Assembly (NCBI GenBank): GCA_949361645.1 | Contig: OX442429.1 | Location: forward strand, 6,220,253 to 6,284,252 | From: Spongilla lacustris | Lineage: Eukaryota; Porifera; Demospongiae; Spongillida; Spongillidae | Reading direction: 5' to 3' | DNA length: 64,000 bases | Shown here: in pieces, positions 22,032 through 45,689 of the stretch | How the letters are laid out: the number at the start of each line of letters is the position of its first letter | How positions within the stretch are numbered: position 1 is the first letter of the stretch | Position numbers and translations under genes: made by a program | Notes under the pieces: model-generated | Databases searched by the model: none | What the model saw: the letters and a program-made list of their open reading frames with translations, nothing else | What the model was told of the DNA's origin: nothing

Positions 22032-22112
22032 TACAGAGTATACGTGAGAAGATTACAATTACGTATACAGAATTTTACACAAATACAATGATAATTATTA
22101 TTATTATTATAA
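21994..22112. repeat. (TTA)n tracts
   Basis: TTA repeats at 21994-22031 and 22094-22112 flank a short AT-rich spacer at the 5' end of the retroelement. Confidence 0.9.
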
Positions 22113-22299
22113 AGTATAATTGCTCTACTGTATATGTATCCTGTATGTATTCCAGTATGCTTATATTACTGTGTATTATAAAGGTACAAGAGAATGCGCA
22201 CACACAGATAAATCAAATTATACCCTCACCACACCCCCACACTGCATACTTAAACAACTGACAAAAGAAAAGAAAAAACATCTTCAGCCCTCACCCACT

Positions 22300-22650
22300 G
22301 AATGCTGAAATCTAGCACGGGATAGCAAGGCCTCTGGCATAGCAGCAAACTAAGGTGAGGGTCAGCTCTGGTAGATGCGTGCAATGGCCTTTGACTTGCT
22401 ACACTGCAACTGCAAAGCCAGATGGGCAGCCAGCCGAGAAATGGAACCCTGAGCTTCCACACCCCAACAACCATAGGTCTCTACTGCCAAGGGTATGCAG
22501 ACTCTGTGCACTTGGGATCATTGGCATTGTGCTTGCACACTTCAGCCTTTCCAGCTGCTGACCCACTTCTTCATTCAATGTAGTGGAGTTAAGCAGAGAG
22601 ACAATTCCAAGCCACCACTTCAATGCAATCTGGTTATTCATTATATTATC
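22300..22650 (-). pseudogene. Deleted scrap of RLE-type retrotransposon
   Basis: Pieces in different frames match the C terminus: QIALKWWLGI, AGKAEVCKHNANDPKC, LAVETYGCWGVEA and AIARIYQS. The CCHC and nuclease core are deleted and the frame is broken. Confidence 0.7.
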
Positions 22651-23162
22651 TTGTCAAATTCTGGGTTTGCAACTGGCAACAGCAGTGGTTTAGGTTCATG
22701 CCGTGATATATTTAATATTAATGCTACCCACCACCTGTTTTTCATAGAATAAACTTAATGTAAAACACATGGCAGCAGTAAAAAAAACCCCCACCAATCA
22801 ATGTTTGCAGCTGAAACAGAATAGAGCACCCTTTAAAGACCTTACGGAACATACCATAGATTAAAGACCTTACGGAATGTTCCATAGATTAAAGACCTTA
22901 CGGAATGTTTCATAAGCAGTGTTGCCACTTGACCAAAGATGTTACTTCGAAGTGTGAAGAAATAAACTTGATGCAATTCATTTCTTGTATTTTTGAATTG
23001 TTGAGCAAAATGATTCCAAAAATTGATGTATGTCTTCACAGCTGAAGCTAACTTAATGGATAAGATGGGTCAAAAGGACTTGAAAGAGTTCTGTTATAGT
23101 AGTACTTCAAGTTTCCATTACTATTCGATGGATGTGAATATAATGATCACAAATTTCCATGA

Positions 23163-23266
23163 TTTTGGTTAATGTATAAGTTATTTCCCTTGATTGTGGA
23201 AAATCCTGTATACATGTATACAGGATTTTCCACAATCAAGGGAAATAACTTATACATTAACCAAAA
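23163..23266. repeat. 104-bp perfect palindrome
   Basis: Two 52-bp arms with no spacer and no mismatch, centred at taca|tgta (23214/23215). The left arm starts ttttggttaatgtataagtt. It is AT-rich and non-coding. Confidence 0.95.
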
Positions 23267-23879
23267 GCAGTTAATTAACCGAAGGCAATAATTAGTGGTT
23301 TAGCATCTTATTGCAAAAATCAAAAACTATTTTCCCTAAACAGACTACATTTATTAATACTATTAACTTGAAATGAATGGTCATTGAATTGTATATTGAT
23401 TTAGTGGTAAATTCAGCAAGTTGAAATTATAACTGAAGATTCATTGGAGCTTTTTGATGCCCATAAAATTTTAATTTTCATACAATTCTTTCACACCTGT
23501 TGCGTTTGAACCCACTCACTCCATGTCTTTCCTGTCAGACTTGGGTTGCCGCATTGTGAACATCACTGGTGACCACTAGTGACAAAAGCTATCTGGCATA
23601 CCTCCTGCAAACGTTTTGTATTGCCATTCAGAGGGGGAATGCTGCATCTACTTTGGGAACTTTGCCTCCAACCCCCTCTCCTTTGATTTAAAATGAATGT
23701 TATGCAGGTATTTGGATAGCAAACTTCATGAATAGTTGGGTGGAGGAATTAGATATAAAAATAAATATTGTGTAATATTACCACATTATTATTTTTAATA
23801 TAGCTGGTATAAAGTGTTTATGGTTAATTTATAAATTGTGCAACACCCTGTACATGACTTCAGCAAACGACCCCAAAGC

Positions 23880-24530
23880 CGTTAGTCTCGTACCCAGACC
23901 CAAATTTACGTAACGATGATAATCGCCTACAGTATGACATCACATCACGTACAGGGAAACGAAGTTGTTCTGTCCGCCAAAATGTCAGTTCAAACTTGAG
24001 AGTTTGCGTGACGTCACGTTAATTACATTCCAACAACATTCCAATTTCCAAACTAGAAAGAGGAGCCTAGCAGCTTAATCATGCGCGCGCATCGAAGGCT
24101 GTGATATCTGGATCCATGGACATGCGTCTAAAACCAAGTTTAGTAGGAAAGGACTCACTACGAAGGAGGGTTAAAATCTGTTGCCATATACGCTGTTCAG
24201 CCCATCGCGTTCAGACCCAGTCACTATGCTCGCCTGACCACTCTTCACTCTTCCTACGTGTCTGAACTCGCGGACGGTCAGTTGATGGCCACCGCGCGTC
24301 TTGTACGGTCCGGTAAAAACAGATGGCAGGAGGCCGTGAAAAAAATTAACGGTCACGGCTGAGTTGTCTCGTACCCAGACCCAAATGTACGTAATGATGA
24401 TCACATCACGATCACGTAAGCTTCATAATTTTGTGTAGTCGTAGCAACGATACGTCATCACGACAAGATGTAACGTTTGTACAAGTCTTGTTAAAGTTGT
24501 AGGGACTATTAGAGAGAAAAGGCTACCACC
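23880..24530. other. Non-coding, with direct copies of a MITE-end motif
   Basis: gtctcgtacccagacccaaa occurs at about 23887 and again at 24368, each followed by closely similar sequence (tacgtaa, gatgat). The motif recurs elsewhere in the window. No gene is seen. Confidence 0.5.
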
Positions 24531-25902
24531 CAGGGTTGCCGAAAGTCAGGCCGGGGTCCGGCCTGTGACCGGCCGGCCTGACAGCCCCGGCCTGCCAGGT
24601 CGGCCTGCCAGGTCGGATAAATTGATGTTATTAAACAATTTATTAAAAATTCATGGCTAACCACAAAACATTATGATATTATTAAACAATTTATTATAAA
24701 TTCATACTTCTTCAGCTCCATCCGAGCGGGTGTTTTCGCGAGCTAAGCTGATTCAACAGCGCCTAAGATGGAACCTTCCCTCAACGTTTGGAGGCGTGTG
24801 TCATGCTGAAGCACAATGCATGGTTAATTACAAGTATTTTGATAGCAAGCGCGCTGTTTGCATGTTATGTATCTCAGACTCAGTTTCTGTATCTGTAATT
24901 TGAAAATTGTAACCATTACCAACTCATTGTATAATAACTATATTATGTTTTATAAAATAATCGTGTTATAACATTTGAATCGCTAGATCGTCCGAACGGT
25001 ATAGGCTATCGACTTCCTATTCTCATAACTACGTATACTACACCATTGCTCTATGATAAAATACATTTTGGTGTCTTGCACTTGCTCCGTGCCAGCATTG
25101 CAACGTTGGATACCCCACCAGGTTCAAACCCAACATAACTTTTTGTAGGAGTAATCAAATCGCTTCAAATTCGGTTTGTAGGTAGAGAGGTCCTATATCT
25201 ATCGATTTGTTGTGTTCGTTAATTTTTATGCCATCCATTACGGAGATATAGTTGAACAAACTACGTACGTGCACAATTTCCCGCTCGATTCGCGCCGATG
25301 ATTTGGGCAAATCGCGTCTCGCTCAAAGTATGGGAGGCGGTGATTATATCATTGCCGCGTATCGAGCGGGAAAATGTGCACGTAGTTTGTTCAACTATAT
25401 CTTCGTAACGGACGGCATAAAAATTAATGAACAGAGCAAATCGATAGATATAGGACCTCTCTACCTACAAATCGAATTTGAAGCGATTTGCCGGATTACT
25501 CCTACAGAAAGTTATGTTGGGTTTGAACCTGGTGGGGTATCGAACGTTGCAATGATGGTACTGAGCAAGTGCAAGACACAAAAATGTATTTTACCCTAGG
25601 GCATAGGTGTAGTATGAAGTGTTGAAAATAGGAAGTCGATAGCCTTTATTGTTCGGCAGATACAGCAATTCAAATGTTATAACACGATTATTTTATAATG
25701 TTATAAAATATATAGGAAGTTATCTCCGAAACTGTCCCATATATAGCTATAGACATCGCGAAATGAATTAATAATTTATTATAATAAGTGGGTGGATCCC
25801 GGCCTGCCGGCCTGTCAGGTCACGGTCCGACCTGCCAGGCCAAGCTAAATGTCCGGCCTGGCAGGCCGACCTGGCAGGCCGGGCTGGCCTTCGGCAACCC
25901 TG
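24531..25902. mobile_element. Long foldback MITE, hAT-like, with 8-bp target duplication
   Basis: The ends are inverted repeats, cagggttgccgaa on the left and ttcggcaaccctg on the right. Immediate flanks are an identical 8-mer, ctaccacc (24523-24530 and 25903-25910), the target-site length of hAT elements, and CAGGG-type termini also fit hAT. Internally two arms of several hundred bases pair (for example ggttcaaacccaacataact near 25130 with its complement near 25520), with GC-rich ggcctgccaggtcgg subterminal repeats. No transposase is encoded, so it must be moved in trans. Confidence 0.85.
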
Positions 25903-26624
25903 CTACCACCACAATGATGCTCTCAGATCGGTGAGCCCCAGAAACTAAAACATTTCCTACAATGTCTGCATTTTTGGCTCAGGATGACAGGGAGCATGCA
26001 TTTTTCGCTGGCATCCCCCTTGCGAGTAGATCCTTCGCTGAAAAGGCGATAGATCTAGAATCAACCCCTTTATAGCTAGCTATTGCCAGGGCTGCATTAA
26101 TAACAGTACTCTGCTCGAAAGTAACGGCACACAATTAAATGAATGGACCTGATGTTGCTAAAAGTAGTTTTAGCATATCATATTCATAACTAGTCATTTG
26201 GTTCAACGCTAAATTCAGTGGTTCTGAATCACGGGGTAGCGAGTTCGAATCCTGCAAAGAAGGTGTTTTTTTCACCCGAGGAGTTTGGCAAAATAAGGGT
26301 TTAGGCCTGCCTCTCATCCTCCCATGATGCAGGTTTGACAACTTGACTGCCCCGCTAGATTCCCACTTCGACAAATACCGGTAATCGCATCAGTCGCTTC
26401 TAAACTGATATTAATTACCAATAACTGAATAATAGTGGCAATATCGCTTCATACTTCTGATCATACCATACGCGATGTGATCATTATTAGCGCGCGTATT
26501 TACAGCATAATATCTTCAGCTACTTTTTTGGTGTTTACAGGGGAACACTGATCACTAACCGGCGTTGTGATATTAAGTAAGTTTCAGCCCGGTGACAGGG
26601 GCGGATGCAGGATTTTGTCGAGGG

Positions 26625-26655
<31 letters not shown>

Positions 26656-26684
26656 TTCCACCTGAATCATTGATGAAGGGGGAG

Positions 26685-27180
26685 GGGCGCGCGCGAAAAT
26701 TTTTGTGGTGCGCATTCTAATTTTTCCTCAGATTTTATTGGAAACTAAGGCAGCAATCAACACCAATAAATGTGTGGCACTCGGTTACGTTCATGTTTTA
26801 CGGATTTAAATGGCTGTATTGGTACATATATGTATGCGCGCTTTTCTTTGCTACACAGTTGAGTCACTTAAAATTTACCATCACTCTGATTCCGGCAGAT
26901 GCCTACTTCAAGCAGTGAACAGTGTGACATTGGCGCGCGAAAATATTTTTTGTACACATTCCAATTTTTCCACAGATTGTACATGTATAGGGGGATTAGA
27001 AACGGAGGCAATGTGTCATAACCAATAAATGCGTGCCACTCCGTTACGTTCTGGTTTCCAGGCTATTGTGATTTTAAAGGGCTGCATGTGTTTCATCGCA
27101 GATTTGTATTCGCCATTGTACGTTTACAAAATTACATGCGCCGGCTTAGTTTCTTTGCTATGTTAAAATTTACCATCATC
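26685..27180. repeat. Degenerate direct repeat, about 250-bp unit
   Basis: The block around gcgcgcgaaaat...accaataaatg(t/c)gtg...cggttacgtt occurs at about 26685-26800 and again at about 26932-27060, with a further aaaatttaccatca match downstream. A 32-base G run precedes it (26625-26656). It is non-coding. Confidence 0.55.
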
Positions 27181-27771
27181 TCTAAAAGCTTGCAGCAAGG
27201 TGCATTCAACTTTGATGGGTACTAATACTATAGCGCACCAATCAAAATAACTGCGGAAAGAATCGCTCTATTACGTCCGCGGGTTATAGCATTTTGGAAT
27301 ACATTTAGATTTACGTATAAATACCAGCCTACTATATATCTCGCAGTTTGCAGAATATAGTACTAACCAATGAATAAGCAATAAGAATAAGCTGTTTAGC
27401 AACTTCACGGAGTGCACGCTGAACTCTCCATAGAAATGTATAGCTCACGTGCGCCGATTATACATTAATTATATTCATATTCAGGTTCGAGGGGGGGGGT
27501 TCCAACCCCTGGAACCAGTGCCGTCGAGAGGGGGGGGGGGGTAAGGGGGTACACTACCCCGGGCCCCGCGGCACAAAGGGGGCCCCGCGATCCCTAAGAA
27601 TAATTTTTTTTTCCAATTGTGTGCGACTACCCTTTCGTCTTCAATCGAGAACTGAATTTTTCACTCACTGCCACTGTTAGTCTGTACTGACTGACTGCAC
27701 AATCCTGACGCAAATGGGGAAAATTCGTAGTAGAGTATTTATTATATTTTAATGGTTAATGATAAATAGAA

Positions 27772-27971
27772 NNNNNNNNNNNNNNNNNNNNNNNNNNNNN
27801 NNNNNNNNNNNNNNNNNNNNNNNNNNNNNNNNNNNNNNNNNNNNNNNNNNNNNNNNNNNNNNNNNNNNNNNNNNNNNNNNNNNNNNNNNNNNNNNNNNNN
27901 NNNNNNNNNNNNNNNNNNNNNNNNNNNNNNNNNNNNNNNNNNNNNNNNNNNNNNNNNNNNNNNNNNNNNNN
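27772..27971. other. Assembly gap (200 N)
   Basis: Exactly 200 N, so probably a fixed-size placeholder. The sequence to its right starts the block that is duplicated at 50111. Confidence 1.
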
Positions 27972-28432
27972 GTGTGTCAACAACCCACACTGTGCATGTT
28001 ATAAGAAGGCATAATTTCAATGCAAGGAATGGCCGTATAAAGTACCATGTGTCATACCACCTATGAATAATTATGACCTTAGGGCTATCACTTGTACATT
28101 ATATTCAGCCTATCATTGTACAATTACTGATATTCAGCCCATCAATTGTACAATTATATAATGTACAACTATATTCAGACGTATGAGGCAACAAATAGAA
28201 TACTGAATTTTGCAACTATGAGTCTAATACAAAGAAGTTCAGGGTCATTTGTAAATATCCCCCCAATAACGTGTGCAAATTGGTTGGATTTTGAACGTTA
28301 GCTCAATTGCGTTTCTATTGTCCTCCTGACAGATTCATGCACCACATTGAACTTAACATACACTCCTAAATATAACAGTGAATTAATTTGAAATGAGAAC
28401 TATAAGCAGCAGCAGGATGGGGAGGAGGCAGT

Positions 28433-39236
<10,804 letters not shown>

Positions 39237-39699
39237 GGTGAAATGCCTATTTGCCTAATGCCTATTTGACCGAGGTGTTTATTAAGTACTTGTATAGACA
39301 GTAAGTTACGTCATTTTATATATCCGGATCCTACCCACAGAGCACCGCCGCTACAATTTCAGCCGCACTAAGTTGTCAGGTCAGAAGAGGGCTTCACTAT
39401 ACTATACACTGGAAAAATATTATTTGTATGCCCTCGCTTCCATTGTATCGGAACCTGCGTTAGTAGGTTGGATTCGCGGAAGCTGGTGTAGTAGCTAAAC
39501 ACCCGATCCCGCTATTGCTGATCAGATGTACTGTAGAATCAATTGCACTTTAGCTAGCGTTTTTGGATAGAGCTGTTGAACCTCTATAATGTATAGTACA
39601 ACTGCTGACGTTTAGAAAGCCCATACTCAAAAGTCAAAACTTACAAAAATACATGTAATTAAGGCTGTTAAAAAAAAAACACGGTTGTAACAGGTTATT

Positions 39700-39790
39700 A
39701 AAATAAACCGGTCGGTAAAGTTGATTGTTTAAAAAAAAAAAAAAAAAAAAAAAACAACCGGTCGGTAAAGGTTGTTCGTTTTGAAATAAC
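39700..39790. repeat. Direct repeat around a poly-A run
   Basis: accggtcggtaaag occurs on both sides of a 24-base A run (39730-39753). Confidence 0.7.
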
Positions 39791-39858
39791 GGGTAATTTA
39801 AAAATCAATTGTCAATTATTTATACATAATCGATGGACCAAAAGCTAAACCAGCGCTT

Positions 39859-40070
39859 TGCTAGTCGGGCGGGCCCTATTACGGCGTTTGGGTGACAATT
39901 AAGCCTGCAACGGGGAGTGCAATCCAATCGGATTGCAGCGGGTTCATTATAGCGGCTGATGTGCATGTGGTATTTATATATAAACTATATTCACAGCAAT
40001 ATTACGTTAATTTCCTGGTAGTATATGCTTTTCACCGACCAAACGCGGTAGTAAACCCGCCCGACTAGCA
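39859..40070. mobile_element. MITE with 14-bp inverted ends
   Basis: tgctagtcgggcggg at the left and cccgcccgactagca at the right, followed inward by similar gcgtttggg / ccaaacgc. 212 bp, non-coding; upstream of gene B. Confidence 0.7.
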
Positions 40071-40329
40071 CTTTGCCACATGATATGGTCCACGGCGTAC
40101 TAGCTCCTAAGCACGTCCCTGATCTCACCGCTACGACATACTGTGAGGAGTGTGCGCGCACACGTACACCGTGTAGAAGTAGTTAATAGCCGCACATTCC
40201 TAACTAATTAGCAATAATCAGTGTGAACGGCTGAGTGTGTTCATATGATATGTAAGTCAATAGAACCACACGTCATTATACATTGAGTGGTGATGTAATT
40301 TTAATGTTGTCATGTTGAGGCTACATGTA

Positions 40330-40715
40330 TGTATTCTGGACCTCACCCAGCGGCTGTCTGACCATGTCAGGCATAGTCCATGTCAATGGTCCCTCCCACC
40401 CGAGAACCATGGCTATGTCATCATACATGGAGTGAGTGGGATACTGTAATCTCCACAGGGTAAGATAGTAATGTTGAGACTATGTATTCTGGACCTCACC
40501 CAGAGGCTGTCTGACCATGTCAGGCATAGTCCATGTCAATGGCCCCTCCCACCTGAGAACCATGGCTATGTCATCATACATTGAGTGAGTGGGATACTGT
40601 AATCTCCTCAGGGTAAGATAGTAATGGTGAGGCTATGTATTCTGGACCTCACCCAGAGGCTGTCTGACCATGTCAGGCATATTTCATGTCAATGGCCCCT
40701 CCCACCTATAGAGTG
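40330..40715 (+). repeat. 153-bp tandem repeat, about 2.5 units
   Basis: attctggacctcacccag recurs at 40333, 40486 and 40639 (spacing exactly 153), each followed by ggctgtctgaccatgtcagg and related sequence. The same unit occurs inverted at 45690-45935. Confidence 0.9.
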
Positions 40716-42280
40716 GGAGAGATTGGGATCACACACTGCCTGACTATCGCATGCCAACTGCCAAGTTTAACATTTTCTTAGTGGTATTCCCAACAGAGCA
40801 GTTGAATGGCATGCTGTGATAAAGTGCAGAAAGGATTGCTACAGTGATTGCATCTGTTTTTGAGATCCTAGCCAACAAAGATGTAATCTACTTAAAAACA
40901 ACATATACATGTAAGTATCGAATACGTCTGGAAATACAAAAAATTATGAAGTCATCCATTAGAGGCAAACTGTGGGTAAGAAAGTGGCTGATGGCAGATT
41001 GTCTCGCCAGATTGAAGATCTTCATCAGAAGTGCCACAACTATCTGCTTGTGTGGGAAGCACTTATAAAATATGAAAACACTGTTATTGATGAGTACCTC
41101 GGGCCAAACAATAAGTTTGTTCAATGGTGACAATAACAATGATGTCCTTTGTTTCACATCACTTTTGACTTCTTGTAAAAAGTAAAATACTTCAAGCACC
41201 TTTTATGTGAAGAGCACTTCATTGTAACAATATGCATGCATGTAGCTCATAGGAGGTAAGCCTACCATATCATAGCACTCTAACAAAGGCCAGTATAAAT
41301 CAGCATTGTGCAGTTGTTTGATAGTGCCTATATGAATCACCAGGTCAGAGATAATGTCTTCACTCAAGATTGCACAAATGGTTGCTAAGAGGCCAGGGCC
41401 GGGTCAGAATGTAAAAGCTTGCAGAAAAAAAAAGATGTTTTCATACCTCAAGATCCTTAGATATTTCTAATCGTGGGTCTTTGAAATGGGAATTTGATGC
41501 TGATAGATTGAGAGAAGAAAGATATTAAAAGCAATCAAGTGATTAAATTTTTTTGGCATACTCGCTTTAACTTAGGAAAGTTCCTCATATAGAGCTCTTT
41601 AACCCATCTCGGTTTATAAAGGTCATATGGATCTGGCTCATTTATAAAATGAGGCACAAGTATATCTCAAAACACTTTTGTCTTCATCGTCACTTTCAAC
41701 TTCTATTACACCATCCCTATAGCCAGATCAATATCATCTCAAACAAAGTGGTAACTTATATGTAAACAGCCCATCTAAATTACATTACAGAATGATGAAT
41801 TTAAAAAACAATTGGTTCATTAACATACCACTATTTGGTACAGTATCCATTTCACAAGGTTCAATTTCTGAAACAAATGGCTGCAAAGTCAATTGCATGG
41901 CATAATACTGACCTGTGTTACACTGAGTTATGATATACATACCTGATTTTTTTGCATCAATGTTCTGATGATCAAATAATGGAAACAGTACACCTTTTGC
42001 TAATTCGTGTACCATTTGCAATCGGAATTGTTTCAGCATATCCTGATGGACATAGATTAACACAACAAAACCAATTATTTTTGCCAACCTGATTGTGGAA
42101 ATTTCCATATTCAGTCTTACTGCCTAGTTTCAAGTATGTACAGTGAGAAAGTAGGTCAAAATTAAACACAACACATCAAGTCTAGTTATGGAACTTACAA
42201 AGCACACAAAAACACCACAGTCTGTTGAATTGTTTTGCAGTGGAAGTGAACTGGACTACAATTTGAATTAAGGAATAATA

Positions 42281-42605
42281 TCGAGAGTTTCGTTAGTAAC
42301 TCTCATATAGGATTTGACCCCGATTATGAAGTCATTAAAAAAACGGGACCCGCTTATAACGGGACTCTTATCAATCGGATAGCTTAGCTCTTTGTCATCG
42401 TCGAACAAGCAGTCCAAAACGAGCAGTTTCGCGTTTGTTTGATGTCATAAAACCGCGTGGTTGTGGAGAACAAAACGTTTGTTTAAACTCGTACCCAGTC
42501 CCACCGTATTTCTCTTCTTCTTGACCACGCATAACTCGAGATAGGAACACTTCTAAGAAATGAAAATCACACCAATAGCTTCAGAATTCATTGGCATTCT
42601 CGCTT
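42281..42605. repeat. Dispersed repeat, copy 2
   Basis: Related to 13771-14120 by aactctcatataggatttg, a cggat/agctctttg block and ataactcgagatagga. Function unknown. Confidence 0.65.
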
Positions 42606-42849
42606 CAGTGGTCAAAATATATCGAGGTTACATTGTATATATCGGTGGTAAGTACACTACATGTACATGTAATAATCCAATGTGAACGGTCTGGGCACTA
42701 CACCTATTAGTGGTAATTAACCTAGTGAAATTGTGGCACGGCACTACCACTATTTACTCGAGCCAGAACTAACCGGTGAAGTCTTCACCGGAACCTCGAG
42801 CCTAAACTAAACTTTAAAGAGACAACGATACAACGAACATTCAGCGACC

Positions 42850-43026
42850 ATGAAGAGTGCAGAACATCGGGACGATTCCATCGCTTCTCCTTCGGCGAAA
42901 AGAATGCGATTCCAAGAACGCACGACCGACAGCCAAACATGCTGCTGGAAAAAATGCTACCGCAGGGGTAATAGGCTTGGAAAGCTACCAAAACCAATAG
43001 GTACGCTCGAATTCAACTGGGTTTGA
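42850..43026 (+). CDS. Hypothetical small ORF or first exon
   Basis: ATG in fair context (gaccatga) opens 58 codons starting MKSAEHRDDSIASPSAKRM, with a C-C-W-K-K-C cluster. A usable donor (ccaatag|gtacgc, about 43000) follows. I do not recognise it. It could be the start of a transposon gene. Confidence 0.25.
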   Translation: MKSAEHRDDSIASPSAKRMRFQERTTDSQTCCWKKCYRRGNRLGKLPKPIGTLEFNWV

Positions 43027-43041
43027 TGTACATCAGTCAAT

Positions 43042-43314
43042 TATGGTCTCCCCCACACCCCCTAGTACGGGCACAGAACGGGCATTTGGACGGGGATTGA
43101 CTAGAATTTTTGCCCCAGGGGAATTATTCATGATGTCGCATGGCGCAGGAAATTTTATGCGGGCGTCTTTTCTGCTGCTCCACATAGTATGTGGGGGATT
43201 TGAATGGCTAGAATGCCCAAGGGGTTGGGGATTTGAAAACCGCAATCTTCAAATCCCCACCTTCGCCCCATCTGTGCCCGCACTGGGGGGCCGGGACTGG
43301 AGTGGGAGACCATT
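43042..43314. mobile_element. Probable MITE
   Basis: atggtctcccccac on the left and gtgggagaccat on the right are near-exact inverted ends. The interior holds inverted ggggatttgaa / ttcaaatcccc. No coding signal. Confidence 0.45.
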
Positions 43315-43699
43315 GATAGGTGCATAAACTATAGCAGTAGAGGTCAGAATTCATTGGAAAACCTGTTAACCTTGCCCTGTCATCAATATATAAGAGGTCT
43401 GCCCAGGTCAATTAACAGTTTTAACATGGCTTCTATTTATACATGTACATGTACATGTAGGTATTTTGTAGATACATGTAATTGTAATTTCATTGCATGT
43501 GTTCATTTTCTGTACCTTTTAGCTTCTCCCTGTATGAACCAAACAAAGCATACTGAGGGAATATAAAGGTAGCCTAGTAGCATTCTGTTAAATGGGCTAA
43601 TTATAAATGATGCCTTTTTCAAAATCCACCCATGGTTAGCACAAAAGGTCAGCTGTTTGTGAAGTTAGTGCAGGTGCTTTGCTTAACAAGGCTGCATAG

Positions 43700-43813
43700 A
43701 AAAAAATAGGTGAATTTCTACATGATATTCGTGCTATTGATTCAATCAAAATCACAGAACCTTTCTTTTGTGATGCCTCTTACAACCACATAGGGAAGCT
43801 TGGTACCCTAATG
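43700..43813 (+). CDS. Hypothetical internal exon
   Basis: Between an AG and a gtaagt, the frame reads IGEFLHDIRAIDSIKITEPF and continues with codon-like composition to LGTLM. No homologue recognised. Confidence 0.2.
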
Positions 43814-44930
43814 GTAAGTGTGTATAATGGCAAACGAGATACCTGCATACCCTTATGTACCCTACTCCTCCCCTTATACCTACTACTACCCCTACCCCTC
43901 CCAATACCTACCTTACTATTACCCCTACTCTTCCCCTTACCTACCACCATGGGCGCCCCCAGCATTTCTGGAAGGGTAGGGCCAGGATAGGGTAAGGGGG
44001 CACCATTTGACAGCCAAATATTACTATGGGGGTGTTGTATGCTTTAGGCTGAGCGGGGGAGGGGGAGGGCATGGCCCCCCCCCCCCCCCCCCCCCCCCCT
44101 CCCCTGGGGGCGCCCATGACCTACTCCCTACCCCTACTCCTCCCTTTACCTACTACATGTACTACCTCTATCCTCCCTTACCTACTATTCCCCTGGTGCA
44201 TGGAGTGAGGTGACCTCAATGGTCACGTGTGTAATGATGAGGAGGAATTCACTGATACACTACTGTCAGAGTATGAAACATATCTACATGGATACTGTTC
44301 ACAAGTTGAGTTGACACAGATCTCTTTAATTTACATAACACTCAGGGATTTACCGCTCCCACCCCCTATCCACCCCCTACCCACCCCCTGGTTTGCCCCT
44401 AATTTGACTAATCCACCCCCTGGTTTATATGTGCCATGTCAAAATAAAACTGCATTTAATGGTGCAAGGCTTTTATTTTTGCCCACCCCCAATACTGTTA
44501 TACATGTATATTCCGAAACCCACCCCTTGTTGCAAACTTGGCCATAAATCCCTGTCACTGTAATAAAGGAAGAGATGGTGGACACTCCTGTTGCTGTCAT
44601 GAGTATCAAGAGAGCCAGAGAGAGTAAATGTACTAATACTGAGTATAACATTGTTTATGTACTGAACAATATTATGGTTATGACATGTAGATATACATGA
44701 TTACTATGTAAATGACATATATACCAAGTTCAGATCGTAGCTGAGTGATCAGTGTTTCTCTATGGTATCATAATTGCAACGTCGGAGGATGGTCCTTTTT
44801 GCATTTTAAAGTATTCTCTTTCCACTATTGGGGTATACATGTATGCATGTAAGATTAATAGTGATGAAATGTCTGTTGCTAAGTGAATATATTTAGATGT
44901 AGCATTGAAAGCAAGAATAAAAAGCAATGA

Positions 44931-45225
44931 AACAAGTAAATAAAAACATTCTCTATGAGAAAGTTGGTGGTATATAGGATTTGAAGGCAATAGTGGTGTA
45001 AAAAGTAGGGAAACAAGGGTTGAATGATAAGGAAAAACAAAATAGTCCTATATTTAGCACATGCATGAACAATGTATTGTCCTACAATGTGTGCTGGTCT
45101 AAATATAGGACTATTTCGTTTTTCCTTATCATTCAACCCTTGTTTCCCTACTTTTTACACCACTATTGCCTTCAAATCCTATATACCACCAACTTTCTCA
45201 TAGAGAATGTTTTTATTTACTTGTT
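44931..45225. mobile_element. Foldback MITE, family F, copy 2
   Basis: Arms begin aacaagtaaataaaaacatt and pair with the right end. The body (tatataggatttgaaggcaa) is shared with 14778-15064. Confidence 0.85.
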
Positions 45226-45689
45226 CCTATACATGTAATAGCTCCTTATTACCACTGAATCACTGAACTTCCAGTCTTGGCTACAAAGATGCACCTTTAG
45301 GCGATATTGTACTTCACCACACATGTATAAACTTCATGAATGGTTATTGTTAATATGCTATTAGAGGTCGTAAAGCAGTGGTACTCACCATATCCAGTTC
45401 ACTGCATCTGCATCCTCATAATGTAGAGAATCTATACTTCTGATGGTTCCTATACTGGGACATACAGTCTGTATAGATGGCATAATATTTGTGATACAAG
45501 TAATATTTTTTGATGAATATTTAACCAGTAAACTCCAGTGCTGAGACTGACTTGTGTATAGGTAAATTAAGTTTGTCCCATTTCAGAATGTTTTCTCCCT
45601 CAAAATTTTTTTACACCACCATTAGCTGCAACATTTCAGTTATCTTGATACAACTTTGGTATGTCTTCGAACTGCCGGGTATCCTCTAT

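Larger units (their letters stand above)
40716..45689. other. Interior of a possible DNA transposon; no gene recognised
   Basis: This lies between the inverted 153-bp repeat arrays. It contains a dispersed repeat (42281-42605), short possible exons (below), pyrimidine-rich DNA with a C run (44070-44099), an inverted gggcgccc pair (about 43947 and 44108) and a foldback MITE. I see no transposase motif. Confidence 0.35.

Noticed and set aside
25252..25599. 115-codon ORF on the plus strand
   Set aside because: It lies across the foldback arms of the hAT-like element and has no domain or composition of a protein.
41785..42108. 107-codon ORF on the minus strand, considered as an exon
   Set aside because: No recognisable family, and only weak splice signals. 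Left out of the feature list.
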